NCBI GenBank assembly: GCA_963804245.1
Contig: CAWDPQ010000004.1
Location: 46,849-110,848, forward strand
DNA from: CAWDPQ01 sp963804245
GTDB lineage: Bacteria > Acidobacteriota > Vicinamibacteria > Vicinamibacterales > 2-12-FULL-66-21
Reading direction: 5' to 3'
Length of the DNA stretch: 64,000 nucleotides
Shown: one piece after another, positions 42,965 to 51,874 of the stretch
How the letters are laid out: each line of letters starts with the position of its first letter
Position numbering within the stretch: the stretch's first letter is position 1
The notes under the pieces: generated by a model
Databases searched by the model: none
What the model saw: only the letters and a program-made list of their open reading frames with translations
What the model was told of the DNA's origin: nothing
Made by a program: the position numbers and the translations under genes

Positions 42965-44555
42965 ATGGCCGCCGCAACTCTGGCTGCCGACCATCGTCCT
43001 CGTTGGTGCTGCACTGCGGCTGTTCCCGATTTGGTTCGGCCTGCCTTACAGCGGCGCCCGACCTGACGAAGAGACCGCGCTCGGCCAGTCCGTCAACATC
43101 CTGAAGGGCGACCTCAACCCGAGGTTCTTTCACTGGCCATCGCTGACGTTCTACGCGTTCGCCGGCATCTTCAGGATCATGATCTGGATTCGAGCGATGC
43201 TGCCGGTCGAATCCGAGATCAGCTACACGGAATATCTCCTGGTCGCCCGCGCCTTCGTCGCTCTCTGCGGCACGCTGACGATCGTCGTGTTGTTCAAGCT
43301 CGGTCGCCGTGTTGCCGATCAGACGACCGGCTTGATCGCCGCCTTCTTGCTCGCGGTGGCGATTCTGCACGTGCGCGATTCGCATTTCGCGATGACCGAT
43401 GTGCTCACCACGCTCCTCGTCACCGGATCCCTGGCGATCCTGATCGATGCGGTCGAGCGTGCGTTCGAGTCGCCCGGCGACGTTTCACTGCGGCGGTTCG
43501 CGCTGGCTGGACTCGTCGGCGGGCTGTCGGCATCGACGAAGTACAGCGCCGCGGCGATTCTGGCGGCGATGGCTGGCGCACAGCTGGTCATGTTGAGGCA
43601 CCCACACGCGCGGATGCTGTCGCCCCGGACCTGGGCCCCGTCGCTCGTCTTCGCGGGAACGTGTCTCGTGGGATTTGTACTGGCCACGCCTTACTCGATC
43701 CTCGATTTCGAGACGTTCTCGCGAGATGTCCGGTTCACGACAACGCATCTGGCTCTGGGGCACGGCCTCGATCTGGGACGCGGCTGGTCTTATCACCTCA
43801 GGCGATCGCTGCCGTACGGTCTGGGCGTTCCGACGTTCGTCGCGGCGATGGTGGGCATCGTGCTGTTTTTTCGACGCTACCCTCGATCCGCCGTCATCAG
43901 CGGCGCGTTTGCGGTTGCGTTCTACGTCTCGATTGGCAGCGGCCAGACCGTGTTCTTCCGCTATGTACTGCCACTCGTGCCCATCGCCTGTCTGTCGGCG
44001 GCGCTAGCCGTGCGGCACGGCGCCCCTTGGATCGCCTCTCGCCTGGGCACACCGGAGCGCGCAACGCTCGCTGTCGTGTTCCTGTTCATTGCCGGACCTG
44101 CTCTGGTGAACTGCATCTGGTTCGATGCGTTGCTGGCCAGGACGGACAGCCGCGTTCTCGCGTCACGGTGGCTGAAAGAACATGTCGAGCCGGATGCGAC
44201 GCTGCACGACGCTGGAAGTTCGTACTCGCGGCTCGACCTGCGCGACATTCGGTATCACGCCTGGTCGTTCGACGCGGAGAAGAACTCTTTCGGGGATCCT
44301 GCTGGTCGCACGCCGGACTGGCTGGTGTTTCACATCTCGCCGCTGCGTCTGTACTCCGGCGTTCCCTGGCCGCTCAGACGTCTGGCTGACGAGCACTACA
44401 CGCTGGAGTCGCGAATCGACGCGACTCCGGGGCGGTCGCGCGACGCTGTCTACGATCTCCAGGACGCGTTCTTCATGCCGTTCTACGGATTTCACACGGT
44501 GAAACGGCCAGGTCCGACCATCGAGATCTACAAGAGGCGCGACGTGAACCGCTGA
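42954..44555 (+). CDS. Membrane glycosyltransferase, GT39/ArnT-like
   Basis: A 533-residue protein with about nine to ten membrane helices, e.g. LWLPTIVLVGAALRLFPIWF at the start. The GT-C signature is ARPDEETALGQSVNILKGDL, the first periplasmic loop with acidic residues, and HVRDSHFAMTDVLTTLL follows. A soluble C-terminal part lies after residue 400. ArnT/PMT-type enzymes move sugars from polyprenyl phosphate carriers to lipid A, proteins or glycans on the periplasmic side. Target unknown. The GTG start overlaps the MFS stop, indicating translational coupling. Confidence 0.85.
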   Translation: MKYRWPPQLWLPTIVLVGAALRLFPIWFGLPYSGARPDEETALGQSVNILKGDLNPRFFHWPSLTFYAFAGIFRIMIWIRAMLPVESEISYTEYLLVARAFVALCGTLTIVVLFKLGRRVADQTTGLIAAFLLAVAILHVRDSHFAMTDVLTTLLVTGSLAILIDAVERAFESPGDVSLRRFALAGLVGGLSASTKYSAAAILAAMAGAQLVMLRHPHARMLSPRTWAPSLVFAGTCLVGFVLATPYSILDFETFSRDVRFTTTHLALGHGLDLGRGWSYHLRRSLPYGLGVPTFVAAMVGIVLFFRRYPRSAVISGAFAVAFYVSIGSGQTVFFRYVLPLVPIACLSAALAVRHGAPWIASRLGTPERATLAVVFLFIAGPALVNCIWFDALLARTDSRVLASRWLKEHVEPDATLHDAGSSYSRLDLRDIRYHAWSFDAEKNSFGDPAGRTPDWLVFHISPLRLYSGVPWPLRRLADEHYTLESRIDATPGRSRDAVYDLQDAFFMPFYGFHTVKRPGPTIEIYKRRDVNR

Positions 44556-44590
44556 CGTGACATCGCGGATCTGCGGGCGTACGGTGGGAG

Positions 44591-45421
44591 CTACGACTCG
44601 ACCGTGTTCTGCAGCGTGCCGATGCCGTCTATCGAGATGTGGACCTCGTCCCCGACTCGCAGCGTGAAGTCATCAGGCGGTACGACGCCCGTCCCGGTCA
44701 GAAGCACGCAACCGTCGGGAAAACTGGTCTCGCGGTAGAGAAACTCGACGAGGCTCGCGAGATCGCGTTTGATCTCTGACAACGTCGTGGAGCCCGCGAA
44801 CGCTGTCTTGCCGTCGCGGCGGATTTCCAGGCGGACGGCGGTGGCTGGCTTTGGCTGAGCAGCCTGAACGAGAATCGCTGGCCCGAGCGCACACGCGCCG
44901 TCGTAAACCTTCGCCTGCGGCAGATAGAGCGGATTCTCACCTTCGATGTCGCGCGAGCTCATGTCGTTGCCGGCCGTATAGCCGACGATCCGGCCTTTTG
45001 GTGAAATGAGCAGCGCGAGCTCGGGTTCGGGCACGTTCCAGCGCGCGTCGCGCCGGATCCGCACCGGTCGACCGGGGCCGACAACGCGCCACGCGGCCGC
45101 CTTGAAGAACAACTCAGGGCGGTCAGCGGTATAGACGAGGTCGTAGAAATGTCCGCCCGTGGCCACCTTCGATTCTTCCATCCGTGCCGTGCGGCTGCGA
45201 AAGTAGGTCACCCCGGCGGCCCATACCTCCTGATTCTCGATGGGTGGGAGGAGATCCTGGTCGGACGGCGCGGTGCACGCCTGCAGTTCGCGGACGCGAG
45301 CCTCGAGATGTTCAGGCAGGTCATCGCGCGAGGTGAGGGGTCCCCGGGCGCCGTCCCAGGATTTCCATGCTCCATCTGCCGTTTGAATCGCCCAGCCTGT
45401 TTGCGTCCGGAACAGTCTCAC
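44591..45421 (-). CDS. Fumarylacetoacetate-hydrolase-family protein, KdaD-like dehydratase
   Basis: A 276-residue FAH-fold protein. EVWAAGVTYFRSRTARMEES, TADRPELFFKAAAWRVVGPG, NVPEPELALLISPKGRIVGY, SSRDIEGENPLYLPQAKVYD and GTGVVPPDDFTLRVGDEVHI match 2-keto-3-deoxy-D-arabinonate dehydratase (KdaD) closely in order and wording. KdaD makes alpha-ketoglutarate semialdehyde in oxidative pentose degradation. The metal-binding Glu residues are in EPELAL. Together with the nearby MFS transporter and the DenD-like gene this suggests sugar-acid breakdown. GTG start behind a GAGGAGG site. Confidence 0.82.
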   Translation of the reverse strand: MRLFRTQTGWAIQTADGAWKSWDGARGPLTSRDDLPEHLEARVRELQACTAPSDQDLLPPIENQEVWAAGVTYFRSRTARMEESKVATGGHFYDLVYTADRPELFFKAAAWRVVGPGRPVRIRRDARWNVPEPELALLISPKGRIVGYTAGNDMSSRDIEGENPLYLPQAKVYDGACALGPAILVQAAQPKPATAVRLEIRRDGKTAFAGSTTLSEIKRDLASLVEFLYRETSFPDGCVLLTGTGVVPPDDFTLRVGDEVHISIDGIGTLQNTVES

Positions 45422-45451
45422 GCGTCCTCCTCAGAGCTGCGTAAGGTTACC

Positions 45452-45477
45452 CGGAAAAGGGGACAGTCCCCTTTCCG
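45452..45477. repeat. Short family-2 palindrome
   Basis: CGGAAAAGGGGACAGTCCCC then TTTCCG, an almost perfect palindrome between the KdaD-like and GAF genes, of the GGGGACAGTCCCC type. Confidence 0.75.
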
Positions 45478-45490
45478 AAAAGCCGCGCGC

Positions 45491-45496
45491 TATAAT
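45491..45496 (+). promoter_or_regulatory. Consensus -10 box of the GAF gene
   Basis: TATAAT lies twelve bases before the ATG at 45509. No ribosome binding site is seen between them, and no good -35 hexamer upstream. Confidence 0.5.
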
Positions 45497-45508
45497 CCGG
45501 GTCCGGCG

Positions 45509-46073
45509 ATGTCGGACCTGCTTGCCATCGTTCGCAATCTGAACCGGCTCGAGGCGGTGCGGCTCACGGGCCTGCTCGATTCGCCACCGGAAGAATCGTT
45601 CGATCGTTTCACGCGGCTGGCGACGCGACTGTTCAAGACGCCGGTGGCTCGTCTCGCTGGTGGATGCGGACCGGCAATTCTTCAAGAGCGCGATTGGTTT
45701 GCCCGAGCCGTGGCAGACGCGCCGCGAAACACCCCTCACGCATTCCTTCTGCAAGCACGCGGTGGCGCTGCAGGAACCGCTGGTCATCGCCGACGCGCGC
45801 AAGGATCCCATGTATCGGCAGAACCCCGCCGTCCGGGATCTCAAGATTGTCGCCTATGCCGGCGTGCCGCTCACGCTCTCTGGCGCTGCTCTCGGGGCGT
45901 TCTGCGTCATCGACAACGAGCCGCACGCGTGGTCGTACGACGAGGTGCAGCTGCTTCGCGAGCTCGCCGCCTGCGTGATGCACGAGATCGATCTGCGAGG
46001 CAGGCTGCGCGACGCGGACGCGCGGCTGAAGCAGCTCGAAGGCAGCGGAAACCACCAGGCACCGCTGATGTGA
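45509..46073 (+). CDS. GAF-domain protein, one frameshift
   Basis: Joined length about 188 residues. The first frame gives DLLAIVRNLNRLEAVRLTGL and EESFDRFTRLATRLFKTPVA; after a shift near 45655 the second gives VDADRQFFKSAIGLPEPWQT, FCKHAVALQEPLVIADARKD, PAVRDLKIVAYAGVPLTLSG and GAFCVIDNEPHAWSYDE. This is the common 'GAF domain: predicted stress/light sensor' type often found next to histidine kinases. No enzymatic output remains; a short coiled tail ends it. Stand-alone GAF proteins often bind small ligands. Confidence 0.85.
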
Positions 46074-46200
46074 GCGTCGGGGGCAAAAAACAAGATCTGA
46101 CCCCCTCTCGATCCTGACGTCCGCGGACGATAAGGCCTCCAGGGACACATGTCCTGCGCAGACGTGTGCAATGCTGACCCACTCCCCGCAGGAGGCGTGA

Positions 46201-46752
46201 TTGACGGAGCCCACAACCGATTTCTACGAGGTGTTGCAGGTCAGCGCCAACGCTGAGCTCGAGACGATCAACCGCGTCTACCGGCTGCTCGCGCAGCGCT
46301 TCCACCCCGACAACCGCGAAACGGGAAACGAGAATCGCTTCCGCGAGATCCACGAAGCTCATGCCGTACTGAGCGATCCCGAGAAGCGCGTGAAATACGA
46401 CGTTCTGTATCACCAGCACCGCCAGGATCGATGGCGGCTCGTCTCGACCGGCACGCGCGCTGAGAACGACTTCGAGATGGAGCAGGTCTACAGGTTGACG
46501 CTCCTCGAAGTGCTGTACACGCGCCGCCGTCTGGAGCCGTCCTCTCCAGCCGTGTTCGCCGGCGATTTGGAAACGATGATGGGCCGGCCGCGCGAGCAGC
46601 TCGAATTTACGATCTGGTATCTCTATTCGAAGAAGCTGGTGATCCGCGACGACGGCTCGCGGTTGTTGATTACGGCGGATGGCGTGGAATATCTCGAACA
46701 GAACTACCGCACGTCATCGCTCCAGCGGCGCCTGCAGGCGACGAACGATTAG
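46201..46752 (+). CDS. J-domain (DnaJ-like) protein
   Basis: A 183-residue protein with an N-terminal J domain: DFYEVLQVSANAELETINRV, the HPD motif at residues 35-37 and FREIHEAHAVLSDPEKRVKY. The C-terminal two thirds contain no zinc fingers or DnaJ C-domain but read like a winged-helix-like segment (FTIWYLYSKKLVIRDDGSRL). It is probably a co-chaperone that recruits DnaK to one partner. TTG start with an AGGAGG site two thirds of the way to consensus spacing (AGGAGGCGTGATTG). Close relatives exist in other acidobacteria. Confidence 0.85.
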   Translation: MTEPTTDFYEVLQVSANAELETINRVYRLLAQRFHPDNRETGNENRFREIHEAHAVLSDPEKRVKYDVLYHQHRQDRWRLVSTGTRAENDFEMEQVYRLTLLEVLYTRRRLEPSSPAVFAGDLETMMGRPREQLEFTIWYLYSKKLVIRDDGSRLLITADGVEYLEQNYRTSSLQRRLQATND

Positions 46753-46761
46753 GCGCCGGCG

Positions 46762-46992
46762 CTAGGATCGTCCGCGCTCAGCATCCGACCGGCGCCGATC
46801 TTCGGTCCACCGCGGAACGTGACGGCGGTCTGCGGCCCCGCGACGTTCGGCATCGAGCGACACGTTCAGCCGCTCCGCAAGATCACCAAAAGCACGCGCG
46901 GAGTGGCGCAGGTGCTGGTTCTCCTCCTGCAGGGTGCGAACTTTTTCCTCCAGTTCGCGGATCCGTTTTTCCAATTCCGGATATCCAACCAT
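46762..46992 (-). CDS. Small coiled-coil protein, possibly the tail of a longer membrane protein
   Basis: A 76-residue frame: MVGYPELEKRIRELEEKVRT, LQEENQHLRHSARAFGDLAE and an Arg-rich tail with RHVPRWTEDRRRSD. The heptads are clear. In the adjacent frame upstream a hydrophobic segment (ATAFVLLAPLFVLRHG) could be its missing membrane anchor if one base is lost near 46993, but I cannot prove this. It lies just downstream of the CHASE2/HD-GYP gene. Confidence 0.5.
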   Translation of the reverse strand: MVGYPELEKRIRELEEKVRTLQEENQHLRHSARAFGDLAERLNVSLDAERRGAADRRHVPRWTEDRRRSDAERGRS

Positions 46993-47198
46993 GTCGCAGA
47001 ACGAACAGGGGCGCCAGCAAGACGAAGGCCGTCGCCGGCCGGGCTGTCTCAGGTGAGTCGGCGTGCACGGCGATTGCCGCCGCACGCATCACCGAGAGAC
47101 AACTGCCGCCGGCGCGAGAAATGCTCGCCCGCGCAAACAGCCCAACCGTGTGGCCCGCGGAAACGTTTACAAGAACAGTTGAGGACGCTGTCGCGCCT

Positions 47199-49136
47199 TC
47201 AGACCGTGAGTGTTTCTTGGGCGACAGTCCGAATTGCCGGTGCGATGGCGACAAATGCTTCCACGACGGCGGGATCGAAGTGCGAGCCCTTCCCGCTGGT
47301 AATGAGCTGCACGGCGTCTTCGTGCGAAATCGACGGTCGATAGAGCGAACGCCCTACCGCCGCGTCGTAGACGTCGACGATTGCCATCACGCGGCCCGCG
47401 ATCGGGATGTTGCTCCCGCGCAATCCCTGCGGATAGCCCGTCCCGTCCCAACGCTCGTGGTGTGTGTAAACAATTTCCTTCGCCATCGCCAGCGTCGCGT
47501 CGTCTCGGACGTCGACACGCTGCTCGGCCTTGAGAATGACCTCCCGGCCGAGCGTCGGATGTTTTCGCATTTCCTTCAACTCGTCGCTCGTCAGCGCTCC
47601 CGGCTTGTTCAGGATGTGATCGGGAATTCCCACCTTGCCGATATCGTGGAGCGGCGCCAGGCTCGAGAGCAGATCGATTCGATCGGGCGTGAGGTATTCA
47701 CGAAAGTCGGGATGCCGCGAGAGCTGTTCGGCGAGCAGCCGCGCGTAGAGCTGCGTCCGACGCGAGTGCCGCCCGGTTTCGGCATCGCGGACTTCGGTCA
47801 GCGACAGCAGCGTTTGAATCATCAGGCGCTGCGCGGTCGTCTTCTCGCGTCCGGCGGTTTCAGCGCGACGCCGCTCGACGGTGAACTTCGCGAACGTCAT
47901 CGCGGTGAGAGCGCCGAGAACGCTCAACGCTGGCAGAAGCGGTGACATGAACAGCCCGCCTGAAGAGAGCAGCGATACCGAGCTCCACCACAGACCGACG
48001 AGCACGATCGCCGCCGCTGCCACGCCGGCGGTCACGCCTGCGGTGGTGACGACCACGGCCAGACCGATGCCCAGGACGAGCGCCGTCGCGCTGTCGAGCA
48101 CGGTGCCAACCGGCGATCGCCGGAGAAAATCCTGCTGCAGCAGATTGTCGGCGACCGTCGCCTGTACTTCGACGCCGGCAAACAGCGTATCGAGCGGCGT
48201 CGCGACGACTTCGCGTGTTCCGAGCGCCGTCGTCCCGACGAACACGATCTTGTCCCGCAGAGCCTCGCGCGGGACGGCACCGCTGAGCACGTCGGCAGCC
48301 GAGACGTACGGGAACGAACGCTTCTCGCCGCGGAATCGCAACAGCAGGTTGCTCCTGGCATCGACCGGTACCTGCCGCTCGTCGATTGTCAATTCGGCCG
48401 CGTTGACGTTCGCCACACGAAGGTCGATCTCTTTCGCGCCGATGTTGCCCATCACGGCGCGCAGCGCCAGGCTCGGATAGACATGTCCGTTGAGCTCGAT
48501 GACCAGCGGTACGCGTCGGAGGATGCCATCCGAGTCGGGCGCGGCGTTCAGGAATCCGGAGGCACCAGCCGCCGAGGCGAGCATCGGCAGACTGCACACG
48601 CACCCGGTGGCGCGGAAGAATGGCGCATCGTCGGTTTCGTCGCTCGGGTGGAGAACGGGGAGCGCAATGGGGTGCAACACGCAGGCGCCATGGCCGTTCC
48701 CTCCGGGATCGAAGGTGAGTCCATAACCCAGAATGACGTCTCCGGCGCGAAGCGTGTCGGCCAGTGTTTGGTCAGGCGACGCGCCGGCCGTGCCTCCGCT
48801 CGCATACCGATCGGGTTCCGCAAAGACCACGTCCATCGCGATCGTCGAGGCGCCGAGATCGCGCAATCCAGCAATCAGGCGCGCCACGAGATCGCGTGGC
48901 CACGGCCATTGGCCGAGCATCGACAGGCTGCGCTCGTCGAGATCGACGATGACGATGCGGCCGCCGGGTGGGTGAGTGCGAGCCGATCGCAGGACGGTGT
49001 CGTACACCGAGTCATCGAGGCGGGCGAGGAAGGAGGGCCGGTAGAGTGCGAGAACGGCGACGATGAAAACCGGAACGATGCCGCAGAGAAAAACCAATCG
49101 GCGGCGCGATGCGCCGGGGTGTGACGATCTACTCAC
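47199..49136 (-). CDS. CHASE2 sensor with HD-GYP output
   Basis: A 645-residue membrane sensor enzyme. An N-terminal helix (VFLCGIVPVFIVAVLALY) precedes an extracytoplasmic CHASE2 domain with IVIVDLDERSLSMLGQWPWP, TIAMDVVFAEPD and IVFVGTTALGTREVVATPLD, VEVQATVADNLLQ. About three membrane helices follow (residues 340-415). The HD-GYP domain starts near 440 with LLSLTEVRDAETGRHSRRTQ, LAPLHDIGKVGIPDHILNKP and THHERWDGTGYPQGLRGSNI, a complete c-di-GMP phosphodiesterase site. It is the third gene of an operon after FecR and OmpA-like genes, a gene order known for CHASE2 sensors. Confidence 0.93.
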   Translation of the reverse strand: MSRSSHPGASRRRLVFLCGIVPVFIVAVLALYRPSFLARLDDSVYDTVLRSARTHPPGGRIVIVDLDERSLSMLGQWPWPRDLVARLIAGLRDLGASTIAMDVVFAEPDRYASGGTAGASPDQTLADTLRAGDVILGYGLTFDPGGNGHGACVLHPIALPVLHPSDETDDAPFFRATGCVCSLPMLASAAGASGFLNAAPDSDGILRRVPLVIELNGHVYPSLALRAVMGNIGAKEIDLRVANVNAAELTIDERQVPVDARSNLLLRFRGEKRSFPYVSAADVLSGAVPREALRDKIVFVGTTALGTREVVATPLDTLFAGVEVQATVADNLLQQDFLRRSPVGTVLDSATALVLGIGLAVVVTTAGVTAGVAAAAIVLVGLWWSSVSLLSSGGLFMSPLLPALSVLGALTAMTFAKFTVERRRAETAGREKTTAQRLMIQTLLSLTEVRDAETGRHSRRTQLYARLLAEQLSRHPDFREYLTPDRIDLLSSLAPLHDIGKVGIPDHILNKPGALTSDELKEMRKHPTLGREVILKAEQRVDVRDDATLAMAKEIVYTHHERWDGTGYPQGLRGSNIPIAGRVMAIVDVYDAAVGRSLYRPSISHEDAVQLITSGKGSHFDPAVVEAFVAIAPAIRTVAQETLTV

Positions 49137-49145
49137 GCGCGGGCC

Positions 49146-49783
49146 TTATCTGACCGCGATCTCGACACGTCGATTGCGCGGTTCAGCCTTGCCATTGCGT
49201 GTTTCGATGAGGAGATCGCCCTCGCCGTGCGACGTGACTTCGATGGTGGATTCCGCAAGGCCGGCATCGATGAGCAGACCGCGGACGGTCGTCGCGCGCT
49301 TCAGTCCGAGCTCGAAGTTCGCTTTCCGGGCTCCCATCGTATCTGTGTGCCCGACGACGGCGACCTCAGGCACTTCGAGCACTTTGACGGCTCCAGAATC
49401 TCTGGAACGAGGGCGACCGACTCCGCCGTCAGCTTGTCGGATTCGAACTCGAAGTAGAGCGTGAAGTGTCGCGGTGCGGGCGGCAGCGCGGCGAGTGCGC
49501 TGCCGAAAACCTGGGCCACCTCCGCGTCGCTCATGACGGTGACCGGCGCCGGAGCGCCGTTGGCGGTCACGACCGTCGACTGGCGTTCGGCCGCCAGTTC
49601 CACACGACCGTGATCGTTGGTGATCCGCGCTCGTCCTGTCCTGCCGGACTCCGGGTCGGCGAGGAGAACCACCATCGCCGGTGACTGAGGCTGCTGAGGG
49701 GCCGACACGCGCCTGGGACCGCAGCCGCTCACCACCGCTCCCGCGAGCATCAGGGTGAGGGCGAGCCGGAATCCGCGCTGCAT
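49146..49783 (-). CDS. OmpA-like lipoprotein, one frameshift
   Basis: Joined length about 212 residues. A lipoprotein signal (LTLMLAGAVVSGC, Cys 21) is followed by PESGRTGRARITNDHGRVEL and FTLYFEFESDKLTAESVALV. A shift near 49395 joins EILEAVKVLEVPEVAVVGHT and DTMGARKANFELGLKRATTV, the OmpA peptidoglycan-binding motif. It binds peptidoglycan from the outer membrane. It sits between FecR and CHASE2/HD-GYP genes in an operon. Confidence 0.85.
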
Positions 49784-49807
49784 GTAACGCGTGTTGGCCT
49801 CCCCTTG

Positions 49808-50260
49808 TTACGGCTGTACGTGGAGCGCCAGAGTCGTCCCGCGGATGCCGACAATCGCCGCTGGCGTTTCGAGACGGATGGCGTCCGGCGCGAGCTTGGC
49901 CATCCGGCCGGAGACGTAGGCCGCGACGCCACGCACGAACTTCAGCACCATCCCGATGTTGCCGGCGCCCGGCGCATAGACGTAGCGATCGAGGCGCACT
50001 TCGCTGTTCGATCCGAGTGAGAGCCGGGTGTCGTCCTTGAGTGTCACGCCGACGCTGCCACCTTCTCCCGTTCGCAAACCATCGGCCGCGAAGACCGGAT
50101 CGCCGGGCCGTGCCGGGATGGTTTCGCTGCCGCGAACGATGAACGCCGAACCCGAGACCACCTTGATACGGCCGGCGGGCGGGTGCTCCTGCGCGAATGC
50201 CGGTGTCGCCGCCGCGAGCGCGAGTGTGAGGACGCCGATCGACCGTCGCAGACTGGTCAT
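49808..50260 (-). CDS. FecR-domain exported protein
   Basis: A 150-residue periplasmic protein: signal SIGVLTLALAAATPAFAQ, then IKVVSGSAFIVRGSETIPAR, GDPVFAADGLRTGEGGSVGV and DTRLSLGSNSEVRLDRYVY, a complete FecR fold, ending ETPAAIVGIRGTTLALHV. FecR proteins normally signal to sigma factors or, as here, occur upstream of CHASE2 sensors. AGGAGG supports the ATG. First gene of the FecR-OmpA-CHASE2 operon. Confidence 0.93.
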   Translation of the reverse strand: MTSLRRSIGVLTLALAAATPAFAQEHPPAGRIKVVSGSAFIVRGSETIPARPGDPVFAADGLRTGEGGSVGVTLKDDTRLSLGSNSEVRLDRYVYAPGAGNIGMVLKFVRGVAAYVSGRMAKLAPDAIRLETPAAIVGIRGTTLALHVQP

Positions 50261-50502
50261 GGGAGCCTCCTAGGTTCCAAAACGCACATCATTGCGCGCG
50301 CCCCGGCGCCAGACCGATCAAGATCGGACAGGCGATTACGAAACTGGCAGGCCTGCTGGCGAACCGCGCCAAAAAACCGCCGGAATTCAGGGCTCATCCC
50401 GCAGTCTGCAGTCGGCGTGCCGCTGGGGTTCGCTGAGAACGAAATTGTCGGTGAAGGTAGGAAATTCTGTGTTCGGGCGCACACCCGTGGGTCAAATGCG
50501 AC

Positions 50503-50528
50503 CTCGAGCCACGAGCCACGAGCCCGAG
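50503..50528. repeat. Tandem CGAGCCA repeat
   Basis: CTCGAGCCACGAGCCACGAG then CCCGAG, like the tandem at 26667-26717. It lies in the 276-base gap between the FecR and TPR genes, which otherwise shows no gene. Confidence 0.55.
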
Positions 50529-50536
50529 TCCGATGT

Positions 50537-51265
50537 TTAGTTTTCGAGCGATTTCAGGAGCGCCGCTGCCTTCCGGAACCACGGCCGCTCGCGCCGGCGC
50601 ATGTAGGCGGGCATCGTCGCCTTTTTGGCCAGGACCCGCTGCGCCCATTCGCGCGCCTCGGCCGTCTTGCCGGTCGCGGCGAGAAAGGAGGCATAGTTGG
50701 TTTGGGTTTCCGACAGCGTGGAGACTTGTGTGACTTCCGCAAACCGCGCGGTTGCCTCGTCGCTCCGGCCAAGCTGTCCGAGCACGTGCGCGAGGAGACC
50801 AGCGGCCCGATGGTAGTCGTACTTGGGATCGATGGCCACCGCTCTCGCGAGATCGTCCGCCGCCGCCGCACGGTCGCCGAGCTCGATTTCCGCGAGCGCG
50901 CGGCGGTAGAACGGGTCGGCCGAATCCGTGCGCGGCGAGATCACGCGATCGAAACATTCCCGCGCTTTCGCAGACTGTCCGTCGTCCAGATACAAATCGC
51001 CGAGCTCCTCGAAATTGCCGACGGACGGATTGTCGATGACGGCCGCCTCGAGATACTTGATGCGTTTGCGACGGGGAAAGACCTGCACGGCGCCGCGCAG
51101 CAGACCGACGTCCGGGGCGACCTCCGCGAAGATGTAGACGAGTGCGCCGAGACCTCCACCCATGATGATGATCCACAGCCAGAACGAATCCGGACGGCGG
51201 CGAACGAAGTGGAAGATGGCGATCGCCTGGAGCACAATGCCGTAGGGATAGAAGAGTCCCAGCAT
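50537..51265 (-). CDS. TPR-repeat membrane protein
   Basis: A 242-residue protein with one or two N-terminal membrane helices (YGIVLQAIAIFHFV, FWLWIIIMGGGLGALVYIF) and then tetratricopeptide-like helices: EELGDLYLDDGQSAKARECF, FYRRALAEIELGDRAAAADD, AGLLAHVLGQLGRSDEATAR. The ATG at 51265 is chosen because the helices start there; a TATAGT hexamer ends nine bases before it, with no ribosome binding site. Likely an inner-membrane scaffold. The open frame upstream is not conserved. Confidence 0.82.
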   Translation of the reverse strand: MLGLFYPYGIVLQAIAIFHFVRRRPDSFWLWIIIMGGGLGALVYIFAEVAPDVGLLRGAVQVFPRRKRIKYLEAAVIDNPSVGNFEELGDLYLDDGQSAKARECFDRVISPRTDSADPFYRRALAEIELGDRAAAADDLARAVAIDPKYDYHRAAGLLAHVLGQLGRSDEATARFAEVTQVSTLSETQTNYASFLAATGKTAEAREWAQRVLAKKATMPAYMRRRERPWFRKAAALLKSLEN

Positions 51266-51324
51266 GTGGGCGGGACTATAGCATCGGCCACCAGCCTCCC
51301 GCCTCCTTCGCGTAGACTCGCCAC

Positions 51325-51822
51325 ATGCTTGTTGTGCTGAGCGGCCTGCCGGGCGTGGGGAAGACCAGCGATTGCCCGCGAGCTCGCCCAGGCGACCGGT
51401 GCCGTCTACCTGCGAATCGACTCGATCGAGCAGGTCCTGAGGAACGCGGGCTGCCAGGTGGAAGGGGAGGGGTACAGCGTCGGCTACGCCGTTCGCCGAG
51501 GACAACCTGCGACTCGGCCGTACCGTCGTTCGCCGATTGCGTGAATCCCTGGCCCCTCACCCGAAGCGAATGGCGATCGGTCGCGGATCGCGCTCGGGTC
51601 CGCGCCCTGGATGTGGAGATCGTGTGCTCGGATGCGGTCGAGCATCGCCGTCGCGTCGAATCCCGTCGTGCGGATATCCCCGGGCACCAACTCCCGACAT
51701 GGTCACAAGTGGTTGAGCGAGATTACCGTGCATGGACTGGCGACCGACTCGTGGTTGATACAGGGCAGTTGAACGTGGAACAAAGCGTGCGAACAATACT
51801 CTCCGCGCTGAAGGAGTCATGA
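51325..51822 (+). CDS. P-loop kinase-like protein, two frameshifts
   Basis: The start VVLSGLPGVGKT is a Walker A. After a shift near 51370 another frame reads IARELAQATGAVYLRIDSIE and GYSVGYAVAEDNLRLGRTVV, and after a second near 51525 the original-type reading resumes with CVNPWPLTRSEWRSVADRAR, VEIVCSDAVEHRRRVESRRA and YRAWTGDRLVVDTGQL. This is the pattern of small AAA/zeta-toxin-like kinases. Conserved pieces straddle both shifts, so I treat it as one gene. Substrate unknown. Confidence 0.7.
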   Translation: MLVVLSGLPGVGKTSDCPRARPGDRCRLPANRLDRAGPEERGLPGGRGGVQRRLRRSPRTTCDSAVPSFADCVNPWPLTRSEWRSVADRARVRALDVEIVCSDAVEHRRRVESRRADIPGHQLPTWSQVVERDYRAWTGDRLVVDTGQLNVEQSVRTILSALKES

Positions 51823-51874
51823 GGAAATCGTTTTGGCTCGCGCCACGCACAATGCGTCGAATTACCGCGCGCGG

